From assembly GCF_033441515.1 (NCBI RefSeq), contig NZ_JAWQJT010000001.1, forward strand, positions 1,674,001-1,738,000: a stretch of DNA of 64,000 bases. Reading direction: 5' to 3'. Positions within the stretch are counted from its first letter, which is position 1. The number at the start of each line of letters is the position of its first letter. This document shows, piece by piece, positions 1-8,225 of the stretch. The notes under the pieces were generated by a model. That model was not told the origin of the DNA. It did not search any database and saw nothing but the letters and a program-made list of their open reading frames with translations. Position numbers and translations under genes: made by a program. The stretch is from Amycolatopsis solani. GTDB lineage: Bacteria; Actinomycetota; Actinomycetes; Mycobacteriales; Pseudonocardiaceae.

Positions 1-500
1 CCGCCGGAGGTTCGGAGGCGGGGCTTGGTCTTCGACCACGATCATCATGAAGATGCCCTGGTAGTAGCGGTCGGGGAAGAGCTCGAAGCCGTCCTCATCG
101 ACCATCTTCCAGTGGATTTCCGCGGTTCCCGGCAGGATGTGCGACTTCAACGGCACGCAGATGTCGACGGTTTCGCCGGGCAATGTGTCGGCTATCCGCA
201 CCCGGACCGTCCCGGTGGCATCACGGTTCCGTCCGGAACGGTGACGTCGGCGACGAACGCCGATTCGTCACCGGCGATCGGGTACGCGGGGTGCGCTGTT
301 CGCTCTTGACGTCGTCGTGGTGCCGCCACCGTTTCCACGTACGTCGACCACAGCTGGCCGTCGCCGTCGTAGGTTTCCTCGTAGAAGCCGACGTTGCTCA
401 GGTGACCTTTGCTGACACCGGCCGTACGGGCGGCGGCCGTCAAGCTCACGCCGTGCGCGGTCCGGAGTTGGCGCATGGTCTCGCCCAGCGTCCGACCTAG
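1..500 (-). pseudogene. Decayed XRE-type HTH / NBR1-Ig-like domain protein (runs off left edge)
   Basis: Reading leftward from about 476, the sequence encodes an N-terminal XRE helix-turn-helix (MRQLRTAHGVSLTAAARTAG, then VSKGHLSNV). It jumps from the middle of the HTH to a linker and then to FVADVTVPDGTVMPPG, the beginning of an NBR1-type Ig-like domain. That frame stops at 192. The rest of the Ig domain (DTLPGETVDI..., PGTAEIHWKMVDEDG..., FPDRYY) continues in another frame to position 1. About 40 residues of the domain are missing at the join, and the second half of the HTH region is missing as well. A GGAG at 509-512 is followed 8 nt later by CTA where a start codon would be expected. Known family: actinobacterial XRE/NBR1-Ig regulators. 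Inference: a pseudogene with at least two internal deletions, a frameshift and perhaps a lost start. Confidence 0.72.
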
Positions 501-542
501 CGTGATGGCTCCTTTCCCTCGCGACTCGCCAGGAGGCTGCTG

Positions 543-830
543 ATGGCCACTCCCTCCGACGCCGACCTCGGTCGGTCTCTGCTGTTGGTCCGGGCTTTGA
601 GCGCACTGCGGGCAAGCCACAAGCACGGACCGCTGCCTCAGATGGAAGCCGCGGACATCCTTGCCTGGCAGCTGGTCGTCGAGATGCAGGAGTGGGCATG
701 CTGCCAGACAATCTGGGGCCAGCAGATCCGCGACTTCCGCCGAAACGTGTTCGACAAGCGCGTCGTCTGGTGCGGAGCAGCGCACCAGAACCACTGCTAC
801 GTGCTGATCTTGGTCGCCAAAGCAGCTTGA
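543..830 (+). CDS. Hypothetical protein, 95 aa
   Basis: Family not recognised. An AGGAGG lies 6 nt before the ATG, and codon third positions are mostly G or C, so translation is likely. The protein is soluble-looking, with no signal peptide or membrane segment. It is rich in Trp, Cys and His in its second half (EWACCQTIWGQQ, RVVWCGAAHQNHCYV). It starts just upstream of, and divergent from, the decayed XRE/NBR1-Ig gene, and ends 57 bp before the NmrA-type gene. It could be an orphaned partner of the broken regulator. An alternative is that this is spurious coding on the antisense of an older gene, but the ribosome site argues against that. Confidence 0.55.
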   Translation: MATPSDADLGRSLLLVRALSALRASHKHGPLPQMEAADILAWQLVVEMQEWACCQTIWGQQIRDFRRNVFDKRVVWCGAAHQNHCYVLILVAKAA

Positions 831-887
831 CTTGAAGGGAACTTGAAGTGTGACCGTGGTCGGCACAAGCTGATCAAGGAGCACACC

Positions 888-1682
888 ATGAAAGTTCTCG
901 TCACCGGAGCCACCGGCCACTCCGGGCGGCACGTCGTCGCCGCGCTCAACACCGATGACGTCCGGGTTCTCGTCCGCGACCCCACCAAAGCGCCGGCCGG
1001 AGCCGACGTAGTCGTAGGCGACATCCGAGACCCCGCCCAAGCCGCCGAAAACATCGACGCTGTCTACCTGATCTGGCCGTTCTTCACCGCCGACGGCATC
1101 GAACAGGCCGTGAAACCCTTCACAGACAAAAAGATCGTCTACCTCTCCGCCATGTCCGCCGAAGACGGGGGTGTCTGGGGCGACGTCGAGGCCGCCATCC
1201 GAAGTGTCACCGACGACTGGACCTTCCTCCGCGTCACCGGCCTCGCCACCAACACCCTCGGCTGGGCTGCACAAGCAGAGAACGGTGTCGTCAAAGGGCC
1301 GTACGGGCAAGCCAGGCGCTCGCTCGTCCACGAACGCGACGTCGCCGACATGGCCGTCAAGGCGCTCACCGGAGACCACCGCCAGGAGATCTACCTCGTC
1401 ACCGGCCCGGAAGCGCTTCGGCAAGCTGAGCAGGCCGCGGTCATCGGTGCGGCGATCGGAAAGCCCGTCCGGTGGGAAGAACAACCAATCGCAGAAGCGA
1501 AAACGCAGCTCGCCGAACACCTGGGCGAGGAATTCGCAGCCGGTGCACTCGCCCACTGGGCGTCACTCGTCGACGATCCGGAACCCGTCTCGCTGGACGT
1601 CGCGAACGTGACCGGGCATCCCGCGCGGCCCTTCGAAGAATGGGCCCGCGAACACTTCAGCCGAGCTGAACCGCCGGCGTAG
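888..1682 (+). CDS. NmrA-family NAD(P)-binding protein / SDR-type oxidoreductase
   Basis: 264 aa. The N-terminus carries the Rossmann motif VTGATGHSGRHV (TGxxGxxG, residues 5-12 region), followed by short alternating strands and helices typical of atypical short-chain dehydrogenases of the NmrA/QorB type. The family uses NAD(P)H as cofactor or as a redox-sensing ligand; substrates of relatives include quinones. No signal peptide is seen, so it is cytosolic. The ATG at 888 is chosen because AAGGAG ends 6 nt before it and the Rossmann strand begins at once; an in-frame upstream extension to 843 lacks this. The 3' end overlaps the convergent WXG-like gene by 26 bp. The substrate cannot be told from sequence. 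Confidence 0.87.
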   Translation: MKVLVTGATGHSGRHVVAALNTDDVRVLVRDPTKAPAGADVVVGDIRDPAQAAENIDAVYLIWPFFTADGIEQAVKPFTDKKIVYLSAMSAEDGGVWGDVEAAIRSVTDDWTFLRVTGLATNTLGWAAQAENGVVKGPYGQARRSLVHERDVADMAVKALTGDHRQEIYLVTGPEALRQAEQAAVIGAAIGKPVRWEEQPIAEAKTQLAEHLGEEFAAGALAHWASLVDDPEPVSLDVANVTGHPARPFEEWAREHFSRAEPPA

Positions 1683-2235
1683 TCAACGGCTCCAGCTCCT
1701 CCACGAGCGAAGACAGCGACGCCACCTTCGCCGAAACTGTCCGGAGTACGGCGGTGCACGCGGTGCTCACGTCGCTCACCACCTCGGCCGAGCGGTCGCC
1801 CGTCAGCACCGCGGCCACCGATGGCGCAACGGCGGACGCTATGGCGCGGACCTCCGTCGCCGCCGACTCCGCCAGTTCGTCCAGGCGCGACGCGATCCGG
1901 GCGCCCAGTGCCGCCGTCGCGGTGGCCGCGTGGGCGGCCGCCGCGTACTGACCGTCCACTGTGTCCGCCCACGTGCCGAACGTTTCCGCGCTGCCACCGG
2001 TCTCCGCGCGGTCGACGCCGGCGCGGAACTCCGCCTGGGCCGACGTCACCACCTGCGCACCCGCGTCGACCGTCGATGCCGAGGTGCGGATCGCGGAGGG
2101 GGCGCAGTCCAGGTGTCGCAGGGCCGCGACCGGGTCCGGGACGCCGATGCGGCCCGCTGCCAGCCGCAGCGAGGACAACGCCGACGCCGCCGTCGTCAGG
2201 GCCGGGTGTTCGAAGACCTCGGGGACGGAGGTCAC
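1657..2235 (-). CDS. WXG100/EspC-like helical protein, 192 aa
   Basis: Second gene of a two-gene leftward unit. Its GTG start at 2235 overlaps the stop of the upstream gene in a GTGA arrangement. The protein is almost entirely Ala/Ser/Thr-rich helix (SVPEVFEHPALTTAASALSS, later AAAAHAATATAALGARIASR), with no signal peptide or TM segment, as in ESX-associated and EspC-like helical proteins of Actinobacteria. These usually act as helical-hairpin substrates or chaperones of type VII secretion. No WxG tripeptide is obvious, so the family call rests on composition, size and its helical partner. It converges on the NmrA gene with a 26 bp overlap. Confidence 0.62.
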   Translation of the reverse strand: MTSVPEVFEHPALTTAASALSSLRLAAGRIGVPDPVAALRHLDCAPSAIRTSASTVDAGAQVVTSAQAEFRAGVDRAETGGSAETFGTWADTVDGQYAAAAHAATATAALGARIASRLDELAESAATEVRAIASAVAPSVAAVLTGDRSAEVVSDVSTACTAVLRTVSAKVASLSSLVEELEPLTTPAVQLG

Positions 2236-2543
2236 GGGGCCACCGCGATCCGCCCCCGGAAGCCCGTGCTCCGCGTGCTCTCCGCCGCCATGCGCAGCCG
2301 GCCCGCCAGGTCGGACGTCGCGTCGCCGAGGACGCGGGCGTCGGCTTCGCGCGCGGCCAGTGCGGCCGCCCAGCGGGTCGCCAGCTCTCGGGCCTGGGGC
2401 GAGATGCCGAACGGGGTCGAGTCGACGCGGGCTTCGGCGAACCGTCCTGCCGCCTTGTCGTCGGCTGTCGTCGCCTGGTCCAGCAGGTCGGCTGCCTGGC
2501 GGAGCCGATCCGGGTCGATCCGCGAGCCTCTGCCTTCCGGCAT
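2232..2543 (-). CDS. WXG100-like / EspC-type protein, 103 aa
   Basis: First gene of a two-gene leftward unit. The ATG at 2543 has GGAGG 5 nt upstream; an in-frame TTG at 2561 is possible but lacks such a site. The protein begins MPEGRGSRIDPDRLRQAADL and continues as a two-helix hairpin of about 100 residues (LATRWAAALAAREADARVLG in the second helix). Length and pattern match ESX/EspC-like type VII substrates. Its stop overlaps the start of the following gene, so the two are translationally coupled and may form a heterodimer. No EccC or mycosin gene is beside them, so a separate secretion apparatus would be needed. Confidence 0.65.
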   Translation of the reverse strand: MPEGRGSRIDPDRLRQAADLLDQATTADDKAAGRFAEARVDSTPFGISPQARELATRWAAALAAREADARVLGDATSDLAGRLRMAAESTRSTGFRGRIAVAP

Positions 2544-2865
2544 GGGGACCTCCGTCGTCAAGGGCGCTCACTCGATCGTGGAAGATCTTGCCTCATGCTC
2601 CCGCGCGGCCCGCATCGCGGTGACCTGCGCCGTTCGGCACGTTCCAACAAGTGGACGCCTTGACCGCGAGGCGGGACGGCGCGGACCATGAGGACATGCC
2701 CGCCACCTCGGAACGCAGCATCGTCCGGTGGCCCGGCCGCGCCTCGAAGCGGTCGATCGGTGAGGGCGTCGCGGAGCTCCTGCTGCGCCGCGGCCGCCTG
2801 GGCTCGCCCCCGGCCTGACGCGAGCCCGGCGTCCGAACACTCCCGAACACCCTTGGAGCACAGCC
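2544..2865. other. Intergenic region between WXG-like pair and dioxygenase gene
   Basis: About 320 bp between divergent genes. It must hold both promoters. A 40-codon frame (start near 2696, stop 2817-2819) could be a leader peptide but has no convincing ribosome site and no recognised relative. No terminator or repeat was seen. Confidence 0.4.
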
Positions 2866-3783
2866 ATGTCCGTAGATCTGCCTGCCCGGATCCAGCTCCG
2901 CGAAGCCGTCACGCCCACCGGTGGCATCGTCGAAGGCCCACGTCTGCTGCGGGACCCCGAGGAGAAGTTCGAGCTGTTCACCCTCCGGCCGCTGAGCCGG
3001 GTGATCGGCGCGGAGATCGACGGCGTCGACCTGCGCGAACCGCTCACCGCCGAGCTGCGCGAGGAGCTCAACCGCGCCCTGCTCGAGTGGAAGGTGATCT
3101 TCTTCCGCGACCAGGACATCACGTCGGCGCAGCAGCGCGCGTTCGCCGCGAACTGGGGCGAGCTGGAGACCAACCCGTTCATCCCGAAGGGCGACGACGA
3201 CGCGGTCACGCGCTTCGAGCGCACCGCGTCCATGCCCGGCTACGAGAACATCTGGCACGTCGACGTCACCTGGCGGCCCAGCCCGGCGCTCGGCTCGGTG
3301 CTGCGGCTGATCGAGGTGCCGCCGGTCGGCGGGGACACGATGTGGGCCGACATGGCCGCCGCCTACGACAACCTGCCCGCGGACGTCCGTGCCCGCATCG
3401 ACGGGCTCACCGCCGTGCACGACTACCTCCCGGGCTTCGACCGGTTCTCCGATCCTGCGCTCCTCGCCCGCTGGCAGGACGAGTTCCCGCCGGTCGAGCA
3501 CCCGGTGGTCCGGACGCACCCGGAGACCGGGCGGCGCACCCTGTTCGTCAACCAGGCGTTCACCACGCACATCGTCGGGCTGGACCGCGACGAGAGCGAC
3601 CGGCTGCTGCGCTACCTGTTCCTGCAGGCGCACACGCCCGAGTTCCAGGTCCGGTTCAGCTGGCGGCCCGGCTCGGTGGCGTTCTGGGACAACCGCGCGA
3701 CGCAGCACTACGCGGTCAACGACTACCACCCGCACGTCCGGATCGCGGAGCGCGTCGCCATCGCGGGCGACCGGCCGTTCTGA
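2866..3783 (+). CDS. TauD/TfdA-family Fe(II)/2-oxoglutarate dioxygenase
   Basis: 305 aa, the usual length for the family. The facial triad is visible: H131 and D133 in WHVDVTW, and H281 in QHYAVNDY. R292 in HVRIAER is the likely 2-oxoglutarate anchor. Family members hydroxylate taurine, alkylsulfonates, 2,4-D or alkyl sulfates to release sulfite, sulfate or an aldehyde; the substrate here is not certain. Cytosolic. It is followed 16 bp later by a limonene-epoxide-hydrolase-like gene and may be co-transcribed with it. An SsuABC/NMT1-type importer lies 31 kb away and could supply a sulfonate, but that link is only inference. Confidence 0.88.
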   Translation: MSVDLPARIQLREAVTPTGGIVEGPRLLRDPEEKFELFTLRPLSRVIGAEIDGVDLREPLTAELREELNRALLEWKVIFFRDQDITSAQQRAFAANWGELETNPFIPKGDDDAVTRFERTASMPGYENIWHVDVTWRPSPALGSVLRLIEVPPVGGDTMWADMAAAYDNLPADVRARIDGLTAVHDYLPGFDRFSDPALLARWQDEFPPVEHPVVRTHPETGRRTLFVNQAFTTHIVGLDRDESDRLLRYLFLQAHTPEFQVRFSWRPGSVAFWDNRATQHYAVNDYHPHVRIAERVAIAGDRPF

Positions 3784-3799
3784 GCCTTAGCCTGGGGGC

Positions 3800-4246
3800 A
3801 TGACCGATGAACCCCAGGCAGTGGTGACCGGTTTCCTCAAGGCCCTGGAAGACCTCGACATCGACCGCGCGTTGACGTTCGCGGCGAGCGACATCGTGTA
3901 CCAGAACGTGCCGTTGCCGCCCGCTCGCGGCGTCGCCGCGGTCGAAAAACAACTGCGTCTCCTGGCCCGGTTCGGCTCCGGGTTCGAGGCGCGCACGCAC
4001 CACATCGCCGCGGACGGCAACGTCGTGCTCACCGAACGCACCGACGTGCTGCGCCGTGGCGCGTGGGAAGCGGAGTTCTGGGTGTGCGGCACGTTCGTGG
4101 TCGAAGGCGGCCGGATCGTGCTGTGGCGCGACTACTTCGACTGGACGACGGTGCTGGCCGCGAGCGCGAAGGGTGCCGGGCGGGTCGCGCTGGCCGGCGC
4201 CCGCACGCTCCTCGGCCGCTACAAAACGAGGCAGGCGGTGCGCTAG
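3800..4246 (+). CDS. Limonene-1,2-epoxide hydrolase family protein
   Basis: 148 aa, the normal size. The LEH active-site set is visible: Y34 and N36 in IVYQNVPLP, R80 and D82 in LTERTDVL, and D111 in LWRDYFD. In the Rhodococcus enzyme the Asp-Arg-Asp triad activates water for epoxide opening, while Tyr and Asn position the water. The sequence has FWVCGTFVVEGGRI in the expected last-strand region. It is therefore a plausible active epoxide hydrolase, although many actinobacterial homologues act on unknown or steroid-like epoxides. The C-terminus has about 30 extra residues rich in Ala, Arg and Lys. The start has a G-rich stretch at 3794-3798. It converges on a 33-codon membrane peptide with a 4 bp overlap. 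Confidence 0.85.
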   Translation: MTDEPQAVVTGFLKALEDLDIDRALTFAASDIVYQNVPLPPARGVAAVEKQLRLLARFGSGFEARTHHIAADGNVVLTERTDVLRRGAWEAEFWVCGTFVVEGGRIVLWRDYFDWTTVLAASAKGAGRVALAGARTLLGRYKTRQAVR

Positions 4247-4344
4247 ACCCGGTGCTCGCCGCGGTCGTGGTCCCGAAGGTCCACGACCGCGGCTATCCCC
4301 AGCACCAGCACGAACACGCAGCTGAGAACAATCAGCCCCCACAT
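4243..4344 (-). CDS. Small single-pass membrane protein, 33 aa
   Basis: One hydrophobic helix (WGLIVLSCVFVLVLGIAAVV) fills most of the peptide and is followed by a charged tail, DLRDHDRGEHRV. A GGGAG precedes the ATG at 4344 at a normal distance. The stop overlaps the end of the convergent epoxide-hydrolase-like gene by 4 bp. Function unknown. The clean hydrophobic-then-charged design and the ribosome site favour a real small membrane protein. Confidence 0.6.
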   Translation of the reverse strand: MWGLIVLSCVFVLVLGIAAVVDLRDHDRGEHRV

Positions 4345-4539
4345 GATCGTTCTCCCTCCCCCACGTTTCCGTGCCGACCGCGAGCTGTCGAGGAGTGGTC
4401 TGTGCCACTTTTCCGGCGGCTCACGCAGACCGTACCGCCGCTTCACGCAGGTTGTTCCGACCCTTGAGCTTCATTTAAGGCAGATGCGCCGGATGGGTGA
4501 CAAGCCGGTGTGCGGCTGTCACAGAACGCGCGCAACCCG

Positions 4540-5493
4540 TTACGCGCCAACACCTAGTCCGGACACCGAGGCGATTCCCTCGTGGACGGACACCTTCGTC
4601 GACCGCAACGCCGAGACGTCGGCCAGGTACCGCAGCACCTTGCTCGCTTCGTCGCCGGCCAGCGGCTCGCACTCGTTGTCCGCGTTCCGCCGCACCGGGA
4701 TGAGCTCGAGCCGCGGTTCGGCGCCGAACATGCAGCCCGCCAGCAGCCCGTCGACGTGTCGCCCGCGCATCGCCGGCCAGTCGAAGACGAGGTTGCCGAG
4801 GCTGTAGAGGATCGGGCGGCCGCGGTGGACCTCGACGGCCTGGATGGTGTGCGGCCCGTGCCCCACGACCAGGTCGGCGCCGGCGTCGATGGCGGCGCGG
4901 CCGTACGCGACCTGGTACTCGGTCAGATCGGGCCCCGGCAAGCCCCAGTGCATCGAGACGACGACGTGGTCGTGGTCCGCTTTGGCCCGCTTGACGTCGG
5001 CGACGAGCCGGTCCAGGTGCTCGGGCACCGGTGCCGTGCGGACGAGGGGTGGGCGCCCGGGGATCTCCGCGACGCGCGGGTCGGGCTGGTACGCCGTGGT
5101 CGCAAACGCTTGCGCGACGCCCGGGAAGTCCGGTTGCGCATTTTGGGCTCGCGAGCGAAGTGACGTGTAAGCGAGGAATGCGACCTTTTCGCCCGACCGT
5201 TCGAGCGCCGCGGGCGCGTGCGCGGCGTCGAGGGTCGCGCCGGCGCCGCAGTACGCGATCCCGGCGTGGTCGAGGACCGGGAGGCTCGCCATCGCGGTGA
5301 GGTCGTTGGCGCACGAGACGACGTCGATACCGCCCGCTTTGAGCGCTTCGGCCACCGGCGCGTCGACCGCTCCCGCGAGGTTGACGAACCGGAGGTCGGC
5401 GCCCTGGAGCAGCGGGTTCAGCCGCTCGAACGCCGTCGCCGGGGTGGCCCGGCCCTGGATGTTGACGTCTCCGCCGAGTACCAGCGTGATCAC
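4540..5493 (-). CDS. CapA-family protein with degenerate metal site
   Basis: 317 aa. It resembles the CapA/PgsA metallophosphoesterase fold used in poly-gamma-glutamate synthesis and related cell-surface work. Retained motifs are GGDVNIQGR at the N-terminus, SMHWG, GHGPHTIQAV and YSLGNLVFD. Two motifs are altered: the usual NLEG is NLAG (FVNLAGAVDAP), and the usual NNHxxD is NDLTAM (VSCANDLTAM). A Glu ligand and an Asn-His pair are thus missing, and the segment between them is shorter than usual. No signal peptide is seen. The GTG at 5493 is the best start. Divergent from the secreted nuclease gene. It may be a non-catalytic member or one with a different metal arrangement. Confidence 0.75.
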   Translation of the reverse strand: MITLVLGGDVNIQGRATPATAFERLNPLLQGADLRFVNLAGAVDAPVAEALKAGGIDVVSCANDLTAMASLPVLDHAGIAYCGAGATLDAAHAPAALERSGEKVAFLAYTSLRSRAQNAQPDFPGVAQAFATTAYQPDPRVAEIPGRPPLVRTAPVPEHLDRLVADVKRAKADHDHVVVSMHWGLPGPDLTEYQVAYGRAAIDAGADLVVGHGPHTIQAVEVHRGRPILYSLGNLVFDWPAMRGRHVDGLLAGCMFGAEPRLELIPVRRNADNECEPLAGDEASKVLRYLADVSALRSTKVSVHEGIASVSGLGVGA

Positions 5494-5619
5494 GAAACCT
5501 GCTCTGCCGAACGAGTGACGACGAAAGTAGTTGTTACGAATCGTTGCATCTTTGTCTTCCTCCTCCTCACTTGCCCGGGGGACTATGCCACGACTGTTCA
5601 AGCACAAAGGGGACTCAGG

Positions 5620-8088
5620 GTGACCAAGACCCACAGATCCAAGGCCGCCTTCACGGTGGCCGTCGCGTCGGGCCTGGTGCTCGGCGGCGTGGCCGCACCG
5701 GCCGCGCTCGCCGCACCCAGCGCCGACGCGGTCATCGCCGAGGTCTACGGCGGCGGTGGCAACTCCGGCGCCACGCTGACCAACGACTTCGTCGAGCTCG
5801 CCAACCACGGCGCGGTGGCCGCGAGCGTCGACGGCTTCAGCGTCCAGTACCTGCCCGGTTCGCCGAGCGCGTCGAGCACCTGGCAGGTGACGCAGCTGAC
5901 CGGCAGCGTCGCGCCGGGCGGGCGCTACCTCGTGGCGGAGGGCAAGGGCAGCGGCGGCACGGTCGCGCTCCCGGCGCCGGACGCGACCGGCGCGATCGCG
6001 ATGTCGGCGACCGCCGGCACGATCGCCCTCGTCTCCGGTACCACCGCGCTGACCTGCAAGACCGCCGCGGACTGCGCGGCCGACACCCGGATCAAGGACC
6101 TCGTCGGGTTCGGCACGGCGACCGTGCGCGAAGGCGCGCCGACGGCCGCGCCGTCCAACACGACGTCCGTCGCGCGCGGCACCTCGCTGGCCGACACCGA
6201 CGACAACGCCGCCGACTTCACCGTCGGCGACCCGTCCCCGACGAACACCAAGGGCGAGACGACCGGCGGCGGCAACCCGGGCGAACCGGGCACGCCGGCG
6301 AAGATCCACGACATCCAGGGCACCACGCGCCTTTCGCCGTTCAAGGACCAGAAGGTCAGCGGCGTCACCGGCGTGGTCACCGCGACCCGGACGTTCGGCT
6401 CGACGCGCGGTTTCTGGCTCACCGACCCGAACCCGGACAGCGACCCGCGCACCAGCGAGGGCTTGTTCGTGTTCACCGGCTCGACCAGCCCGGCCGTCGC
6501 GGTCGGCGACGCGGTGACCGCGGCAGGCACCGTCCGCGAGTTCTACCCGGACGCGCCGGCGACGTCGAACTACCAGTCGCTCACCGAGCTGAGCAGTGCA
6601 CAGTGGACGGTCGACGCGCACGGGAACGCCCTGCCGCCACCGACCGTGCTGAACCCGGACACCGTGCCGGTCGCCTACGCGCCCGCACCGGGCGGGAACA
6701 TCGAGGCACTCCCGCTGGAGCCGTCGAAGTACGCGCTGGACTTCTGGGAGTCGCACGAGAGCGAGATCGTTTCGGTCACCGACGCCCGCGTCGTCGGCCC
6801 GTCGAACTCGTTCAACGAGCTGTACGTGACGTCCAAGCCGGACCAGCACAAGTCCGTCCGGGGCGGCAGCGTCTACCTGGGCTACGACCAGCTCAACAGC
6901 GGCGTCATGAAGGTGTCGTCGCTGATCCCGTTCGACCAGCGGCCGTTCCCGAAGCTCAACGTCGGTGACGTGCTGACCGGCACCACCTCCGGTCCGGTCG
7001 AGTACAGCAACTTCGGCGGCTACACGCTGTTCGCCAGCGTGCTCGGCACCGAAAAGGACAACGGGCTGCAGGGTGAGACCACGCGCAAGCAGCGGTCGGG
7101 CGAGCTCGCGGTCGCGACGTACAACGTCGAAAACCTGGCCCCCGGCGACCCGCAGGCGAAGTACGACCGGCTCGGCGAGGCGATCGTGACGCACCTCGCG
7201 ACGCCGGACATCGTGAACCTGGAAGAGATCCAGGACAACACGGGCGCGACCGACGACGGCACCGTCGCCGCGGACCAGACGCTGCAGAAGTTCACCGACG
7301 CCATTGTCGCCAAGGGCGGCCCGCGCTACCAGTGGCGTTCGATCGACCCGGTGAACGACCAGGACGGCGGCCAGCCGGGCGGCAACATCCGCGTGGCGTT
7401 CCTGTTCAACCCGGCCCGCGTGTCCTTTGTGGACCGTCCGGGTGGGACTTCGACGACGGCGGTGGGTGTCACCCGCGAGCACGGCAAGGCGCACCTGACG
7501 GCGTCGCCCGGCCGCGTCGACCCGGCCAACGAGGCGTGGACGGCCAGCCGCAAGCCGCTGGCGGGCGAGTTCGTCTTCAAGGGCCGCACGGTGTTCGTCA
7601 TCGCCAACCACTTCAACTCCAAGGGCGGCGACCAGCCGACGCACGGCCGGTTCCAGCCGCCGTCGCGGAGTTCCGAGGTGCAGCGGGCGAAGCAGGCCAC
7701 GGTGCTGCGCGGGTTCGTCGATTCGCTGCTGGCGGCCGACAAGAGCGCCAACATCGTGGTGGCGGGCGACCTGAACGACTACCCGTTCTCGCCCGCGGTC
7801 CAGACGCTCACCGCCGGTGGCGTGCTGAAGGACCTGATCGCGTCGGTGCCGGAAGCCGAGCGGTACAGCTACGTGTTCGAGGGCCAGTCGCAGGTGCTCG
7901 ACCACATCCTGGCGTCGAAGGCGCCGCGCGGGGTGGACTACGACGTCGTCCACATCAACGCGGAGTTCGCCGACCAGGCCAGCGACCACGACCCGCAGGT
8001 GATCCGGTTCCGCCCGGGCGCGGGCAACGCGCTCCAGGACGGGCTCTGGGACCTGCTCGATTACCTGGAGCAGATCTTCGGCAAGTAG
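5620..8088 (+). CDS. Secreted ExeM/NucH-type endonuclease with lamin-tail domain
   Basis: 822 aa. Residues 1-32 form a signal peptide ending AALAAPSA. A lamin-tail (LTD) domain follows (VIAEVYGGGGNSGA, then DFVELANHG), then an OB-like middle region. The C-terminal third is an endonuclease/exonuclease/phosphatase domain from about residue 495 with ATYNVENL, NLEEIQD, FVIANHFNSKGGD, GDLNDYP (about 716) and SDHDP (about 787), the catalytic set of DNase-I-like enzymes. This layout is that of extracellular nucleases such as ExeM, which degrade DNA outside the cell for nutrient or phosphate recovery. The GTG at 5620 is chosen because AAAGGGGAC precedes it. A strong hairpin follows the stop. Confidence 0.9.
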   Translation: MTKTHRSKAAFTVAVASGLVLGGVAAPAALAAPSADAVIAEVYGGGGNSGATLTNDFVELANHGAVAASVDGFSVQYLPGSPSASSTWQVTQLTGSVAPGGRYLVAEGKGSGGTVALPAPDATGAIAMSATAGTIALVSGTTALTCKTAADCAADTRIKDLVGFGTATVREGAPTAAPSNTTSVARGTSLADTDDNAADFTVGDPSPTNTKGETTGGGNPGEPGTPAKIHDIQGTTRLSPFKDQKVSGVTGVVTATRTFGSTRGFWLTDPNPDSDPRTSEGLFVFTGSTSPAVAVGDAVTAAGTVREFYPDAPATSNYQSLTELSSAQWTVDAHGNALPPPTVLNPDTVPVAYAPAPGGNIEALPLEPSKYALDFWESHESEIVSVTDARVVGPSNSFNELYVTSKPDQHKSVRGGSVYLGYDQLNSGVMKVSSLIPFDQRPFPKLNVGDVLTGTTSGPVEYSNFGGYTLFASVLGTEKDNGLQGETTRKQRSGELAVATYNVENLAPGDPQAKYDRLGEAIVTHLATPDIVNLEEIQDNTGATDDGTVAADQTLQKFTDAIVAKGGPRYQWRSIDPVNDQDGGQPGGNIRVAFLFNPARVSFVDRPGGTSTTAVGVTREHGKAHLTASPGRVDPANEAWTASRKPLAGEFVFKGRTVFVIANHFNSKGGDQPTHGRFQPPSRSSEVQRAKQATVLRGFVDSLLAADKSANIVVAGDLNDYPFSPAVQTLTAGGVLKDLIASVPEAERYSYVFEGQSQVLDHILASKAPRGVDYDVVHINAEFADQASDHDPQVIRFRPGAGNALQDGLWDLLDYLEQIFGK

Positions 8089-8101
8089 TTCTCCTTGCCA
8101 G

Positions 8102-8136
8102 AGGCCACCTTCGGGCGCATCGCCCGGAGGTGGCCT
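8102..8136 (+). terminator. Rho-independent-type terminator after nuclease gene
   Basis: A 16 bp stem (8102-8117 with 8121-8136, one G-T wobble) and a CAT loop, followed by TTTG. It lies just after the nuclease stop and before the WXG-type operon. Confidence 0.85.
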
Positions 8137-8225
8137 TTGTCGTGTTGACACCTTCGGGTGACGAGGAAACCGCATCGCGTGCGCTGCCGTCTTTACTGGT
8201 GACGGGACCACAGGGGAGGGGTGGC

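Noticed and set aside
192..1556. Long leftward open frame through the NmrA-type gene
   Set aside because: Only the last part, from about 476 leftward, carries a real domain (HTH and Ig remnant). The upstream part is antisense to two rightward genes.
2696..2819. Possible 40-codon leader peptide before the TauD-like gene
   Set aside because: No ribosome site, no regulatory codon run and no recognised family. Left as intergenic.
4540..8211. Very long leftward open frame spanning the secreted nuclease gene
   Set aside because: Only its last 317 codons match a protein family (CapA-like). The rest is the antisense of the nuclease gene, open because of high GC.
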